A DNA stretch of 64,000 nucleotides from Anadara kagoshimensis (GCA_021292105.1 CM037865.1:66806630-66870629); one strand, 5' to 3'. Positions 36,525 through 48,479 are shown, numbered from the stretch's first letter. The notes: generated by a model from the sequence alone, not told the origin. A program made the numbers and translations.

Positions 36525-36904
36525 GGGTGGTGGCCTAATGGATAAGACGTCAGTCTTCAAATCCAGGGTCTCTCACCGCTGTGAGTTCGAGTCCCGCTCG
36601 GACCACATGTGGGAAAGTGAATTTTCCTTACCGTTGGCCTTTACTGATTCACCTGGTATCAGTATAATGGACTGGGGGAGTGGTACGTTTGTCTGCGGCG
36701 TACTGACTCTGTGAGCTAGCACGGTAAAGTCGCCCTGAGTGCGCGCTGGTACAAGGCAGACCATGCAACACACTCGCACTTCACATGCATACACAAAAAT
36801 TGTTCATAGATTAATCCATAGAGATTAATTAAATAGTTCTCGTCGCGAATAGCTGAAAAATTGCTGATGCGACGTTAAGCAACATTCAACCAACAACCAA
36901 CCAA
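36525..36904 (+). repeat. SINE A copy 1, full length with target duplication
   Basis: The tRNA-like head has an A box tggcctaatgg and a B box gagttcgagtcc. It is followed by a body (cgccctgagtgcgcgctgg, gcgacgttaagcaac) and an aaccaacc tail. It is flanked by cctgtttttatgtg (36511-36524) and cctgttttatgtg (36905-36917), a 13-14-bp duplication typical of LINE-mobilised SINEs. The head is not a functional tRNA gene because the anticodon arm and length are wrong. Confidence 0.9.
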
Positions 36905-37616
36905 CCTGTTTTATGTGACCTGCAAATAGGATACAAACAATATATTGTAGATCACTTTTATTTCGCCAGAGATTTATTTTCAAGTAAATTATTGACTCAT
37001 CCCATTCGCTAATTCACATATCACACGAATATTTCCAGAACACAGATATTTCTATGTTGACATACATATGTTGTATTCAATAAGGATTCCAAACACAAAT
37101 TCAAATATTCGCGAATAAGGTCAAAATGGTCTTGACGCGAAATTGTTTATTCACGAAAATTAAGTTATCTACAGTATTGGGCCATCAGTTTAAACAATCA
37201 ATTTCATGCGATAGTTTAGCACAGTGACTTTGTAACAAAACTGCTTTACATTCAGTGGCATCATATAATTTGTCACGTTGCATAAGGTTGAAATTTGAAT
37301 TTTATAAGGTCAGCAATTATCTGGTTTAGGATAAGTGTAATTGTCAATCATAGGTAATATAAATAAAAATATAGGCATTTTTCTGTTTACTTGGCACTCA
37401 ACATAATTGCCCCATCTCAACAGTTTAATGCTTAAATAATTACAACACATAAAAGACAGATGATCATGAAACTATTTGATTGACTAGTTTTATTGAGGAT
37501 TAGTACAAACTAACTTCATCAACTTAGACATTAGATATCAGATTAAGTTCGCCGTTTTTTATTGCCACTTTCTGAAAGGTAAATGTAGTATAGTAGGAGT
37601 GACCTAGATTTTCTAA

Positions 37617-37815
37617 CTGAAATTTCGCCAACCACGCCCACAATGTTCCGACACTAGCCGCCATCACGGTACCAAAGCAGCGTCAAGGCAACTTATGACG
37701 TACTAGTGTCAGTGACGTCATTAAACGACACAATTTTTGCGTCTAATTCAAGCATGTTGGGCCTTTGTCAGAAAATTGTGGGTGTGGCCAGCGATATGTC
37801 AATTAGTGTGAAATT
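37617..37815. repeat. GC-richer fold-back element with a CRE palindrome
   Basis: aaccacgcccacaatgttcc (from 37630) is inverted at 37764-37793 (gaaaattgtgggtgtggcc). The centre contains tgacgtca at 37713-37720 and the near-match tgacgtac at 37695. This is the only clearly GC-richer patch in the intron. It is probably a MITE, and the CRE/ATF site may be incidental. Confidence 0.55.
37713..37720. promoter_or_regulatory. CRE/ATF-like palindrome TGACGTCA (possible)
   Basis: A perfect 8-bp consensus CRE inside the fold-back element. One 8-mer is weak evidence, and no promoter is visible nearby. Confidence 0.2.
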
Positions 37816-38434
37816 ATAAAGCATTTTATTGTGCATGGTATAGTGAAAACTGATCCCTAAGTAAACTGAAAAAAATATTGTAAAGCCGTACTTTGTTCCT
37901 TTAAAAAACAATCAATATTTTTTTGTAAAATTAACCTGTGTGAATCAAAAAGGAGTCTTTAAGTATAGTCAGATTGTCAGTTAATGTAAACCGCAGCATG
38001 ACTTGAGAGAAGTCAAACCTTATAAGTTGTCATTGTGTTGTCAATTCATTTCCTATGACAAGAAACATATTTGCCTCTATTTGGTTTAGGAATAAGGTAT
38101 TTTGTTGGTTTTGCCGGGCATACATCATGTACATTTAACCTTCAGGGTTTATTCAGTTTATTCATGTGACCTAATAGAGGATCACACCAATAAACCAATG
38201 ATTTATCCACGATCTCATATGGGAAATCTCACCCCAATGCTCTCAGATGGACTTTATATGGCACACAGTTGTCAGTCCATTACTTTACAGGTTCACAATT
38301 GGCCACGAAACTAACAGGAAAGGGAAAATGCAGTGTCAGAATGGGGATCTAACACAGAATTTCCCATACTATAGACAGTGCTCTATATTAACCATATATT
38401 CCTGTATAACAGAAATGTTTTCTTTATATTTCAG

Positions 38435-38587
38435 ATGGTTGGTGGTCAAGGATTCCTTTATAGCCTATGTTCGTCCTAGTGATGGTGTTATCTGTGATGT
38501 AATGTTAATGGATGCTGCATTTAATGTTGAAATTGGCCTACAAGCCACCGGTGCTCATCATGGAATACAGATTCAAAATCTTAACAG
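38435..38587 (+). CDS. PLD1: PLD exon 6: PH domain middle
   Basis: Acceptor atttcag, donor gtttgt at 38588. Phase 2 in and 2 out, 50 full codons starting WLVVKDSFIAYVRPSDG. The stretch W-L-(I/V)-VKDSF is the most conserved strand of the PLD PH domain. It continues VMLMDAAFNVEIG to IQNLNR, matching the (L/I)-x-D-x-x-F...G-x-x-I-x-NL-R pattern. The upstream frame continues open past the acceptor, but conservation places the splice at 38435. Confidence 0.97.
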
Positions 38588-38598
38588 GTTTGTACATA

Positions 38599-38758
38599 CA
38601 ATCAAACCTGTCTATAAAGGCCACTCAAGGGAACCAGTAAAAGTGGTTTTTATGGGCAGGTGTCCCTTATATAGAGGTTCAAAAATATGAATAAAGAACA
38701 ATTGGAATAAAATGTTTTTGACCTTTAAAAGAGGTTGTCCTCAAGGCAGGTTCAACTG
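38599..38758. repeat. MITE H, copy 3, 11 bp after a splice donor
   Basis: Begins caatcaaacctgtctataaa and ends ggcaggttcaactg, flanked by TA (38597-38598, 38759-38760). The insertion is almost inside the donor region of exon 6 but leaves gtttgt intact. Confidence 0.8.
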
Positions 38759-39062
38759 TATATGTGATCAGGTTTTCAGTAAAACCAGAGATAATAAAGG
38801 ATTTGATTGATATGTTTTGTTGCATGTTTTAACCTCATTTTATAGAAGCTTTTTGTTCTTTTTCATCTTAACATTGTAATGCATGTCAACTCCCAAAATA
38901 TTTGTGATGTTTGTAGTTAACTAATCCCAAAATAAAAGTAGAATAAAATGAGCTCTGAAGTTAGCTTACAATTGCAAGTCACATACACTTAGACCTTAAC
39001 ACTAAAGTCCTGTGGCAATTGTACAACAACCAAACATCATTTTAATGGTCCTAAAAACATTG

Positions 39063-39345
39063 CATACCCACTTCAAAAAAGATGGGGGTACACTGGTTTA
39101 CCTCTGTCTGTCTGTTCCAAACAAAATTTTTTGTAACAGTTTTCTCAGCATCTACTAAACACAGTCACTTGAAATATTAAATGCATGTTCAATATGAGGT
39201 CTTATGCCACAAGTACAAATTTCAAGTCTGCCAGACATCTACCCCCTGTTTATTGACTTAGTCTATTTTTTGACACTTGCGGCCAATGGTTGAAGTTAAA
39301 AGCAGGGGTATATTGAGTGAGCAGTAGCTCAGAGATTTCTTGTTT
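39063..39345 (+). repeat. Family D2 repeat, copy 2
   Basis: Matches 4290-4580 through tttctcagca, ctactaaacacagtcacttg, atgaggtct-at and ccaatggtt. Confidence 0.65.
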
Positions 39346-39832
39346 CTGCTGAAGATATCTTGACAACATTAAACTCTACTCAATCAGTCTTTAAGATTTT
39401 TCAGCATTCCAATTAATTTATGTAAAAATCTTTTGCAAATTATTTAAAAAAAACTTTAAAAGATGCAAACCAATTTTTAAAACTTTACAGGGTACTCTAA
39501 ATTAAAGCACAACAAAAAATCAGAAATACTTGACAATATTATATCTCGTCCAAACAGGCCATCAGATGTTTCATCATGCTAATTAACTTCTGAAAAGAAG
39601 TCTTTAACAAACTCTTAAAAAATTAAAAAATGGCAAAGCCAATTTTAAAACTTTGATCTAAATTACGATATAAATTAGAAATATTGATTATGATGAAAAC
39701 CTCCATGATTAGATGCTCTTGAACCATTTAATTAAATATCCTCTATGTACTAAAACAAAAGCCATACATTGCATGGTAAATCATTTCTTATATATAACTA
39801 CACAGAATTTAACTAATATACTGAAAAGCCGG

Positions 39833-40063
39833 GTCCATTCCAGATTCATAATCATTCTTTAACTAAGATTTTGCCTTGAATTTACTACAAATAAATTATT
39901 TTGACAAAATTAGAATATACATGTAGATGTAAATGAGCATTGATTGATCTTCAAAATGACACCTTAAATGATTGGATATATTGAAAACTATGAAAATATT
40001 TCAGACCAGATTTGAGTTAAGGAAAATTTGTGTTAAGAAATGTTTTTGAAAATTGGACCATGT
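39833..40063. repeat. Family E fold-back, decayed
   Basis: gggtccattccagattcata and cattctttaactaagatttt at the left, with an inverted counterpart gttaaggaaaatttgtgtta and agaaatg-tttttgaaaattggacc at the right. Related to 5354-5493, but longer and more diverged. Confidence 0.5.
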
Positions 40064-40202
40064 GCTAAAACTGAAAGTACCGTTAGTATAAAGGCCATTG
40101 CTATAAAGTCTTTCAGATATTAAAAATTGTGACTAATGTTTATCATGATAACATGTTCTTTACTGTACATGGCTTAAATTGAGAAATTTAGGTTGGTTGG
40201 TT

Positions 40203-40374
40203 GGTTGGCTGAATGTTGTGTAACATCACATCAGCAATTTTTCAGCTAATCGTGACATGAACTACAAGGAAAATTTACTTTCCTACTTGTGGTCTGAGCG
40301 GAACTCGAACTCACAGTGGTAAGAGACCCTGGATTTAAAGACTAAAGTCTTATCCATTAGGCCACCGTGGCCTC
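40203..40374 (-). repeat. SINE A copy 2, internally shortened, with target duplication
   Basis: On the - strand the head has tggcctaatggataagact (A box) and gagttcgagttcc (B box). At the + strand left side lies the ggttggttgg tail. The middle of the body is missing compared with 36525-36904. It is flanked by tgagaaatttagg at 40190-40202 and 40375-40387. Confidence 0.88.
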
Positions 40375-40982
40375 TGAGAAATTTAGGGATGCTGTCCACT
40401 TCAGCCAATCTACTGTACACAGTCATAGAGGCCAATGTACACTAAGCCTTGTTTCGTATAAGCAGTATAAAACAACTTACAGTCTGACAAGTGACTTTTG
40501 AGTTTTGTGGAATTTCTTATCATGTCAAAATAGTGGATCTATGTAGTTACTAGCATTCATTTTTTTATTATGTACAACTGTAAACTTACAATGAATGCAG
40601 GTCCCAAACAGTTTGATTCCATTACAGGGAAGTTATATGTAAGATTTTTGGTAAAATGACAAAAAAAGCAATTCTGCAACAGTCAATATTCATGAAATTG
40701 AATGATACTGTAATTTAAATTTGTTTACATGTATATTATCACTCTCCTCTGGATAAAACAGTTAATGCTCCCAGTTTATAACATATAGCTTGTCTTCTAG
40801 ATTATAAAAGAGTTGACTGAACTTATTTTATTTCCTTGAATTATTTTAATCATCATTTTCATTATTATATTATTTTTTTAAATCATTAGTTTTAATGATG
40901 TGTTAACTGTTACTTCCTGTAAACATCAGAAATGACATTTAAATCGGAATTTTTTTATTTTCAAAGATAATGAAGGTTTTTT

Positions 40983-41023
40983 ATCTTTTAACTAAGATAA
41001 TGAAGGTATCTTAGTTAAAAGAT
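40983..41023. repeat. Perfect 17-bp-arm hairpin
   Basis: atcttttaactaagata, a 7-base loop, then tatcttagttaaaagat: 17 of 17 bases pair. No terminator role is expected in an intron. It may be a MITE tip or a cruciform-prone site. Confidence 0.9.
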
Positions 41024-41358
41024 CATATACCGGTAATTGATTTCATGTGAAGATGCCGGATAATATTTACATTATTCTGATAATTATGTCAATAAAACAG
41101 TGTTCAATCATTTCTTAGGATAAATGCGTAAATTGAAATAGATTTTTTTTTCAAAAATCGGATCTCTTAACATCAGTTACTTCCTTGTTTTAAGTAAAAA
41201 AATTCCTTTATTTTACTGATAACATAATTATAATAGATTATACAACATTACAATGTAATTTAACTAGTAAAGGTAGATTTATAAAGTTGATTTATATATA
41301 TTGTACTGGTAATATGTTATGGTCAGGGAGACTGGTTTATAGAGTATCCATGCACTCT

Positions 41359-41668
41359 ACCACTGCAGTAGCTCAGTTGGTAGAGTGCTTTTTCTGTATT
41401 TGGGAGGTCCTGGGTTTGAACTTCTGCAGGGTTCTGACCAAGACTTGATAATAGTTAGCATTCAGCATTTGGAAATGAAAATCATAGGGTCTTTTGGAAG
41501 AGACCTTAAAAACCAATGCAATGTCACAGCAGGGGTTGCACCTTGCACGTTGCCTTGCACTTTCCAAAGGTAAAAATTTCTGCCGCTTCACCTATAGTTA
41601 ATGATGTCTTGATATAAGTGAAATATTCCTAACTGGAATGTAAAACACCATTCAATCAATCATATCAA
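41359..41668 (+). repeat. SINE B copy 2, full length with target duplication
   Basis: A box gtagctcagttggtagagtg, B box gggtttgaactt, then the SINE B body (gaccaagacttgataatag, ttttggaagagacctta, tgatataagtgaaatatt) and a caatcaatcat tail. It is flanked by ccatgcactct at 41348-41358 and 41669-41679. Frames of 62 and 72 codons within it are not genes. Confidence 0.9.
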
Positions 41669-42408
41669 CCATGCACTCTTGTTCTGGAATCCTACATTAT
41701 ATTACCGGGGGTATTTGTAATTTTTTTATTAAGTTTATGGAAATAAATACTGTTTAAACTAACAAACTTCACATAATCTCATATCTAAACTGAAAACAAG
41801 TTGGAAATTTTGAATTTGGTTTTACAATCACGTCACTTTTATATCAGTTATATCAATATTTCTCCAGTTTGAGTGAGGGATTTAGATTTTGAAATAAAGC
41901 AATTTAATCTATTTATAAATATCAATTGTGAGCATACATGGTTAGAAAAAATTTAGTTAAATTGACCAAAATAAGATTAGGAAATATATGAAAGAAACCA
42001 ATTTGTAGCTCATTAACAATAAAACTTGACTTTGAATGGGCACTTAATCTACTGACAAAATGGAATTAAAATTATGGTGTGGTGAAAGTAGTGGGGAGTG
42101 TCAAACATCCCAATTATTTTATAATCAGTACACATTAAATGAAATTTTCTGCACATAATAATTCTATATTGAGGTTGATATATTGGGAATTTATTGTTTT
42201 TGGAAGTTATAGCATTCATGATTTAATGAACAGTTTTATAATTTAATAAACATTCTCAACAGTTGATGCTATTATTGTGATTTAAACATGTTAAAATGCA
42301 AACACATGCCAAAACTATTGATTTAGTTAGTAAACTGTCACAACAAAAAGATGTGTATGGTATTGTTTTAAGCAAGTTTGAATTAGAAAACTTTATTTAG
42401 AATCAATT

Positions 42409-42412
<4 letters not shown>

Positions 42413-42453
<41 letters not shown>
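42413..42453 (+). repeat. (CT)n microsatellite
   Basis: About 41 bases of uninterrupted CT, directly abutting a SINE B copy whose tRNA-like A box is missing. Confidence 0.98.
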
Positions 42454-42457
<4 letters not shown>

Positions 42458-42765
42458 GAGTACTTGCTTTTATATGTAGGAAGTTGTAGGTTAAAACCCC
42501 ATCCAGTGTCTAAGCCAAAACTTGAACATAGTGACTTTTTATTTGCCAAACACTTGGCATTTTGAAATAAAAGTCACACGGTCCTTCAGAAAAGACCTTA
42601 AAAGATGTCCCATGTCACAGCAGGTACCTTCCTTTAGCACACTGAAGGGGTAAAAATTTCTACGTCTTCACCTATTGCTTATGATGTCTCGATATAAGTG
42701 AAATAATCTTGACTGGAATGTAAAACCAGTTTCAGTCAACCAATCAATCAATCTATCAATCTGTC
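42454..42765 (+). repeat. SINE B copy 3, head replaced by CT repeat
   Basis: Starts at gagtacttgcttttat with no A box, then gtaggttaaaaccccatcc, cttcagaaaagacctta, aaggggtaaaaatttct and tcgatataagtgaaata, ending in a caatcaatcaat tail. Confidence 0.8.
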
Positions 42766-42811
42766 TCACACACATGACTATATAACTTTAGTGTTTTGTC
42801 TTGTCTTGTAG

Positions 42812-42961
42812 AAATTTACTAGCTAAAGCATGGACACACAGAAAGGCAGAAGAGTGGAAGAAAAGTATACTAGAAGCTGCTGATACTACTGGGAAGGACT
42901 ATACACATACTAACAGATTTGAATCCTTTGCTCCTGTTAGAGACAACTCTTACGCTAGATG
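42812..42961 (+). CDS. PLD1: PLD exon 7: end of PH domain and entry to the catalytic core
   Basis: Acceptor tcttgtag, donor gtaaat at 42962. Phase 2 in and 2 out, 49 codons: NLLAKAWTHRKAEEWKKSI, then NRFESFAPVRDNSYARW across the junction. The last part is the RF-S-AP-R-x-N-x-A-W motif that starts the catalytic region in PLD1/2. Confidence 0.96.
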
Positions 42962-43887
42962 GTAAATAATTTGATATATACATGTCGTTTAACTATATAA
43001 TGCTGTAAAATATTGAACATTTGAAGATAGCCAGACCTCAATTTTTGTAATTCCTAAAAATGAAGAGAGATAAGAGTCTTGCTTTTGAATAGGGCACTGC
43101 TTGTTGTTATTTGAAGCAGTTTTGAAGGGCATGCCTGTATGAAGCCCTGTACTATGTTTGCTTGCACAATTTTTCCATCTAGATGGTTCAAATCAAGTGT
43201 TATTCTGATAAAGAATGAGTTGCTGAATTGTCCAGTGTTGTCCCTTTGCAGTTGATAACTTCTGGAATTTTTCAACATACTTTTGTCTGCAGGATTGTCT
43301 GAAATTAACTCATCAAATGTTTTAGCTGTGATGTTGCATTTTTGTCTAGATGAATATAAGTGAGATATGTATATTTGTATGTTACAAATTTCAAATTGTT
43401 GTGTACACATGTATTTATATAGTTTAAAATAATTGTTTTTAAATTATAATTAAAACATTGTATTTAGTTACTTATTATATACCACTCAAGCAATTGTTTG
43501 ACATTGTACTGCATTACATATGATAAACATGTGTACACATGTGCATTGTTGGTATGTACTTAAGGTATAATTTTGCACTAAAAGTTTGGTTCAGTGACCT
43601 TAGTGCAAAAATGCTATAAAATTTAAACCTGGTACTAAAATAAAATATGCAGCTTTTACATAAATAATAAATGTATGTATTAAATATTTGTGTTACTATT
43701 AGTATTTTGGTCCTTGAAATATGATCATGTGGCATTGGAATTTTTATAAAAAATAAATAAATAAATAAAATATTTGAACTTTTGGGAAAAAATGTTACAT
43801 TGAATTTTGCAGAACCTGTAAAATGACATTATTTTTTTAAATTTACATGAGCAGCGAAAGTATTTATTTATTTGTTTATTTATTTTT

Positions 43888-43935
<48 letters not shown>

Positions 43936-44081
43936 AGAAATTATAAATATGAATTCACCTGAAATTAGAGAATGAAACAATATCCCCAAAAAACATTGCC
44001 AAGTAGTACTTTGTGTAACACCTTGTAAGCAACAAGGTTTCTATAGCCTCTAATTAAATGTTTTATAATAATTTGTTACAG
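42962..44081 (+). other. Intron 7, simple-sequence rich
   Basis: 1.1 kb. It holds an aaat-type microsatellite (43748-43770), its inverse attt type (43858-43890) and a long T tract (43891-43934), which together can fold back. Frames of 73 and 118 codons on the - strand have no recognisable similarity. Confidence 0.75.
43858..43934 (+). repeat. (TTTA)n followed by a poly-T tract
   Basis: A short tttatttatt run grading into about 44 T residues. The exact length is prone to sequencing error. Confidence 0.9.
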
Positions 44082-44165
44082 GTTTGTTGATGGTTCCTCA
44101 TATTTCGCTGCCGTTGCTGAAGCACTAGATAATGCCAAAGAAGAAATCTATATAACAGACTGGTG
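44082..44165 (+). CDS. PLD1: PLD exon 8: catalytic core strand before HKD1
   Basis: Acceptor ttgttacag, donor gtttgt at 44166. Phase 2 in and 2 out, 27 codons: [20 protein letters not shown], then EIYITDW. The (V/D)-G-x-x-YF-x-x-(V/I)A-A-x-A-x-(E/D)-(E/I)-I-(Y/F)-I-TDWW pattern is characteristic of animal PLD. The final Trp codon is completed in exon 9. Confidence 0.97.
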
Positions 44166-44496
44166 GTTTGTATTATATATCTGACTAGTTATTGAATCAA
44201 TTTAGATATAATGTGGAATCAGCAATGAGATATGACCGATGTTTACCAGCATATTACCATTGTAATGTTATATCCTCTGATTTTAAATCACATCATTGCA
44301 GATTGAAAATTAGATTTTTTTTCTAATCCCATTTTCAAATGATTTTGTTTTAGATTCAGTCTATATACTTCAATAATGATGCAATAATACATGTAGCTTA
44401 GCTTTTAGTTACAAATGTTATAAAAAGTTAAAAAAAGGATTACTTTGTCTTTTTCTTAAGAAATAAAAGAGATTAAAAGATGAATTTTATTAATTC

Positions 44497-45541
44497 GTTC
44501 TTGGTATCCCCATAATAGAGAAATGTTCATTGGTTCTTGGCATCCCCATAATAGAGAAATGTTCATTGGTTCTTGGCATCCCCATAATAGAGAAATGTTC
44601 ATTGGTTCTTGGCATCCCCATAATAGAGAAATGTTCATTGGTTCTTGGCATCCCCATAATAGAGAAATGTTCATTGGTTCTTGTCATCCCCATAATAGAG
44701 AAATGTTCATTGGTTCTTGTCATCCCCATAATAGAGAAATGTTCATTGGTTCTTGGCATCCCCATAATAGAGAAATGTCAATTGGTTCTTGTCATCCCCA
44801 TAATAGAGAAATGTTCATTGGTTCTTGGCATCCCCATAATAGAGAAATGTCAATTGGTTCTTGGCATCCCCATAATAGAGAAATGTTCATTGGTTCTTGT
44901 CATCCCTATAATAGAGAAATGTTCATTGGTTCTTGGCATCCCCATAATAGAGAAATGTTCATTGGTTCTTGGTATCCCCATAATAGAGAAATGTTCATTG
45001 GTTCTTGGCATCCCCATAATAGAGAAATGTTCATTGGTTCTTGTCATCCCCATAATAGAGAAATGTTCATTGGTTCTTGGCATCCCCATAATAGAGAAAT
45101 GTTCATTGGTTCTTGTCATCCCCATAATAGAGAAATGTTCATTGGTTCTTGCCATCCCCATAATAGAGAAATGTTCATTGGTTCTTGGCATTCCCATAAT
45201 AGAGAAATGTTCATTGGTTCTTGGCATCCCCATAATAGAGAAATGTTCATTGGTTCTTGCCATCCCCATAATAGAGAAATGTTCATTGGTTCTTGGCATT
45301 CCCATAATAGAGAAATGTTCATTGGTTCTTGGCATCCCCATAATAGAGAAATGTTCATTGGTTCTTGGCATTCCCATAATAGAGAAATGTTCATTGGTTC
45401 TTGGCATCCCCATAATAGAGAAATGTTCATTGGTTCTTGGCATCCCCATAATAGAGAAATGTTCATTGGTTCTTGGTATCCCCATAATAGAGAAATGTTC
45501 ATTGGTTCTTGGCATCCCCATAATAGAGAAATGTTCATTGG
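44497..45541 (+). repeat. 36-bp minisatellite, ~29 units
   Basis: The unit is ttcattggttcttggcatcc followed by ccataatagagaaatg, repeated with very few substitutions (ggcatc/gtcatc/gccatc, ttcatt/tcaatt). Because 36 is a multiple of three and the unit lacks stops in several frames, long artefactual frames arise: 351 and 341 codons on the + strand, 223 on the - strand, each a 12-residue repeat. They lie entirely within a PLD intron, have no unique flanking coding sequence and are not called as genes. Confidence 0.95.
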
Positions 45542-48479
45542 ATTATTCTTCTTAAACATCTTTAATGAGGTTTTGTAATAAGCATTTTGAGTTATTGTCA
45601 TTGTTCATGAAGATTTTAATGCTAGATCTCTGATTGTATTACAGTTACAAGACTTAGTATTATAAAAGTCGAAAATTTATTAAATACTTTTTTCTCAGAA
45701 AGTCAAACAAGATAGGAATTACTAGTCCTGTGGCATCTCAGTTTAGAAATAAATGTATGATTGTTCTTGTTAATTTTGTTACAAGCATTTGGGGTTATTA
45801 TCATGATTGTTTATAATAGGGGTGTAACAAATAATAGTATACAAATATCAAATTTAACAAAAGTGCTTGACGACAAACAATGCTAATGTCTATGACAATG
45901 TTTCATTCAAATATACAAGAAACATTGATTTTGCAATATCAGTACCATATTGTGAAGTGAAATCCAATCTTATTTGGACATTTTACTGTATCAGAACATA
46001 ATATTTAAAACTTGTATCATGGTAATCAATCAGAAGCCCATTCGACCGCTTTTACCGATAAATTGGTATATCATTACACCTTTAGTAAATGAGGTAGATC
46101 AATGCCCATTGCTTCATAATTAAAGCATCTTTCAATTTCCGAAGGATGATTCATTTGGTTAATACATATGTTTCTCTTTACTGTGTGCACTGTTCATGAA
46201 CTAGTTGTTAATCCCAACTTTGCATATAAGAGTGAGATGTTTTGTTAGGGGTAATTTGCTTCTCAAAGGTCTGTGGTTCTTTTACCTTACAAGTTTTTGT
46301 CAATTTGTGAAAGTGAAGGAATCTAACAGATATAAGTCACTCCATTTATGATTGGATAAGAACACCTTGTATTGATCATGACACAACATTAGTTAGAACA
46401 CTTACTGTTTGCTGTCTGCATGAAATGTTTGTTTATTTATAATTTTTAACAAGATAAGATTTCATATTAGAATTTAAATGTTAAATGTGTTGAACTGTTC
46501 ACCAGACATTTATCTAAACCTTTATCTAAATTTTTATCTAAAATTTAATCTATTAACTTCTGTCCAACTGTTTGTGAATTCACTAGAGATCTGATATTCC
46601 TGGTAACATCTGGTTAGATATGTGGGTTTATCAATTTTCACTCAGAAATAATACAGCAGTTTTATGTCCTTTAAAGCTATTTAAATCCTTAAAAAATTTA
46701 TTAATCATACTGTTTTCTTCAACGTCTGTCACATGCAGTTATGTTATATTAATTGATTAGTTTAGTATTGGCCTTGTTATAGGTCCAAAGACGGCTACAG
46801 TGGCCAGAGACATACCAGAAGGCCAATACAACTGATTTAGGACCTAAAATGAGGCTAATACAAAACTAATTAATAATGAATTCATTAATTAACTATATGC
46901 TTTTCAAACTAAATTGATATAAAATACAATACATTAATGTGAAATATTGGGTTGTATATCACAGACATCCATTTGATCAAGTTGACCTTCCAAGGCTGGG
47001 GTTGGGATTTACACCATAAAGTCTGCAAATCTACAGGTTTAAAAAATCCATGAAATATCTCATGGACATTAAACTTATTGTATATTTGTTGCTTCCATTT
47101 AATCATTGTAATATTGCTCAGAGAGTTTCCCGTCTCTAATGTTATCCACAAGAACATCCATCATTTGTTCTAAATTATAAATCTGAGATCTTGGCCAGTA
47201 ATCGAGCTTGTTCAGAAGACATTGTTACCAAGGTGAAGGTCAGCCACACAACATGTTGTTTTAGTTGTTGTGAAACCTTCCCTATTTCTTGAAGCATTGA
47301 CTGGATAAAATGTGAAACAGATATGTGGGCTATTTTTTCAATAAACTTGTATGTTCATAAACAGCATTGTGATATCTTATTAAATAAAGCAAAACAACCA
47401 ACCATGGTCATGTTTTTTTATGGTTTCTAAATTGGCAATGGTTTTTCTGTATTGGCTAGTTTGCAATCTGATATCATATGGGAAGAATGGCCATATTGTG
47501 ACTAATAAGTATATATAGTTAATTAATAATCTCTGATATAAGCATATTGATCAAACTATAAAGGTATAGTACATCAATTTTTACTGCAAAAATGAAATAA
47601 TTCTGAAAAAAGATTTTCATCCTTTTAAGCTACTTTATTCATGAAAAGCTTTCTCTGTTTATATAAAGATTTATATTTTAATCTTTCCATGCCTGTCACT
47701 TAATTAGTAGTATTGATCAATTCATAAAAAATATCATTTAGTTTTGAATTAATTCAATCAATAAACTCATTTTAAGCTAAATAAATCATTAAACCCCTGT
47801 TTAAGATTCATATAAAGATATTTTTAATGCTTCTGTCGTAAACGCCATTAACATTGATCATATTTGAAAGAAGTACTTCTGTATGCATATTATTAAAGGG
47901 GTAGTGTGGCTGTAAGCAAGATGTTGTTTGCAGCTGTATCAGTACTTAGCTATTGCACATGTTTCATTAGTTGTGATGTGATGCTAGAGCTGTTACTGCA
48001 ATGTATATATACTGGTGATTAACATGTTGCATAATGAATTACAGGGTCAAGGGTCATACAGAAATGTCAACTACTATGGATTGATTCTAAATTATGACAG
48101 TATGGTCTTAAGACCTGAAATACCAAAAGGTTTCTGGTTTAAACCTGGCATAAATCTAGTTTATTTTGTTTCCATTACCATTTGTTATACACAACTGGAA
48201 CCTCTCTTCAAGTCTTGACATGTATCTGTACACCTAACAATGGAATAAATAGAACCTAAACAGTACAGAAACCATTCATTTAATGCCACATTACAATCTT
48301 TGAAAATAGATTATTGCATGTTGCTGCTGGTTAAAACATCATTAAAATTAGATCTACCGGTACTACTATAAATCAGTATGTCATTATCATTATTTTAATG
48401 CTGGATTCAACATGCTTCAGGAATTATTGGAAAAAAAGTGAATGTGTTTCAACTATTGTTACGAATGACAACTGTTTAG

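Larger units (their letters stand above)
26399..38434 (+). other. Intron 5 (12 kb, the largest)
   Basis: It contains a 35-bp minisatellite (28232-29345), a duplicated family D copy (30765-31108), a CT microsatellite (31757-31795), family C fragments (31830-32050, 34551-34705), SINE B (32945-33262), SINE A with target duplication (36525-36904) and a fold-back element (37617-37815). I see nothing recognisable in 26400-28230, 29350-30760, 33270-34540, 34710-36500 and 37820-38430. Confidence 0.75.
38588..42811 (+). other. Intron 6
   Basis: 4.2 kb. It contains MITE H copy 3 (38599-38758), repeat D2 (39063-39345), a family E fold-back (39833-40063), SINE A on the - strand (40203-40374), a perfect palindrome (40983-41023), SINE B (41359-41668), a CT microsatellite (42413-42453) and another SINE B (42454-42765). 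The rest is AT-rich. Confidence 0.75.

Noticed and set aside
36525-36610. Functional tRNA gene
   Set aside because: A and B boxes are present, but the arms do not fold into a cloverleaf of normal length. The sequence continues into a SINE body with tail and target duplication.
31757-42453. CT tracts as regulatory GAGA elements
   Set aside because: Pure microsatellites deep in introns, one abutting a SINE. No promoter context.
43054-43410. 118-codon - strand frame
   Set aside because: AT-rich intronic DNA with no family similarity I can recognise. Such a length is expected by chance in 64 kb.
44523-45578. 351-codon and 341-codon + frames and a 223-codon - frame
   Set aside because: They are translations of a 36-bp minisatellite inside a PLD intron. 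They have no unique coding flank, splice logic or conservation.
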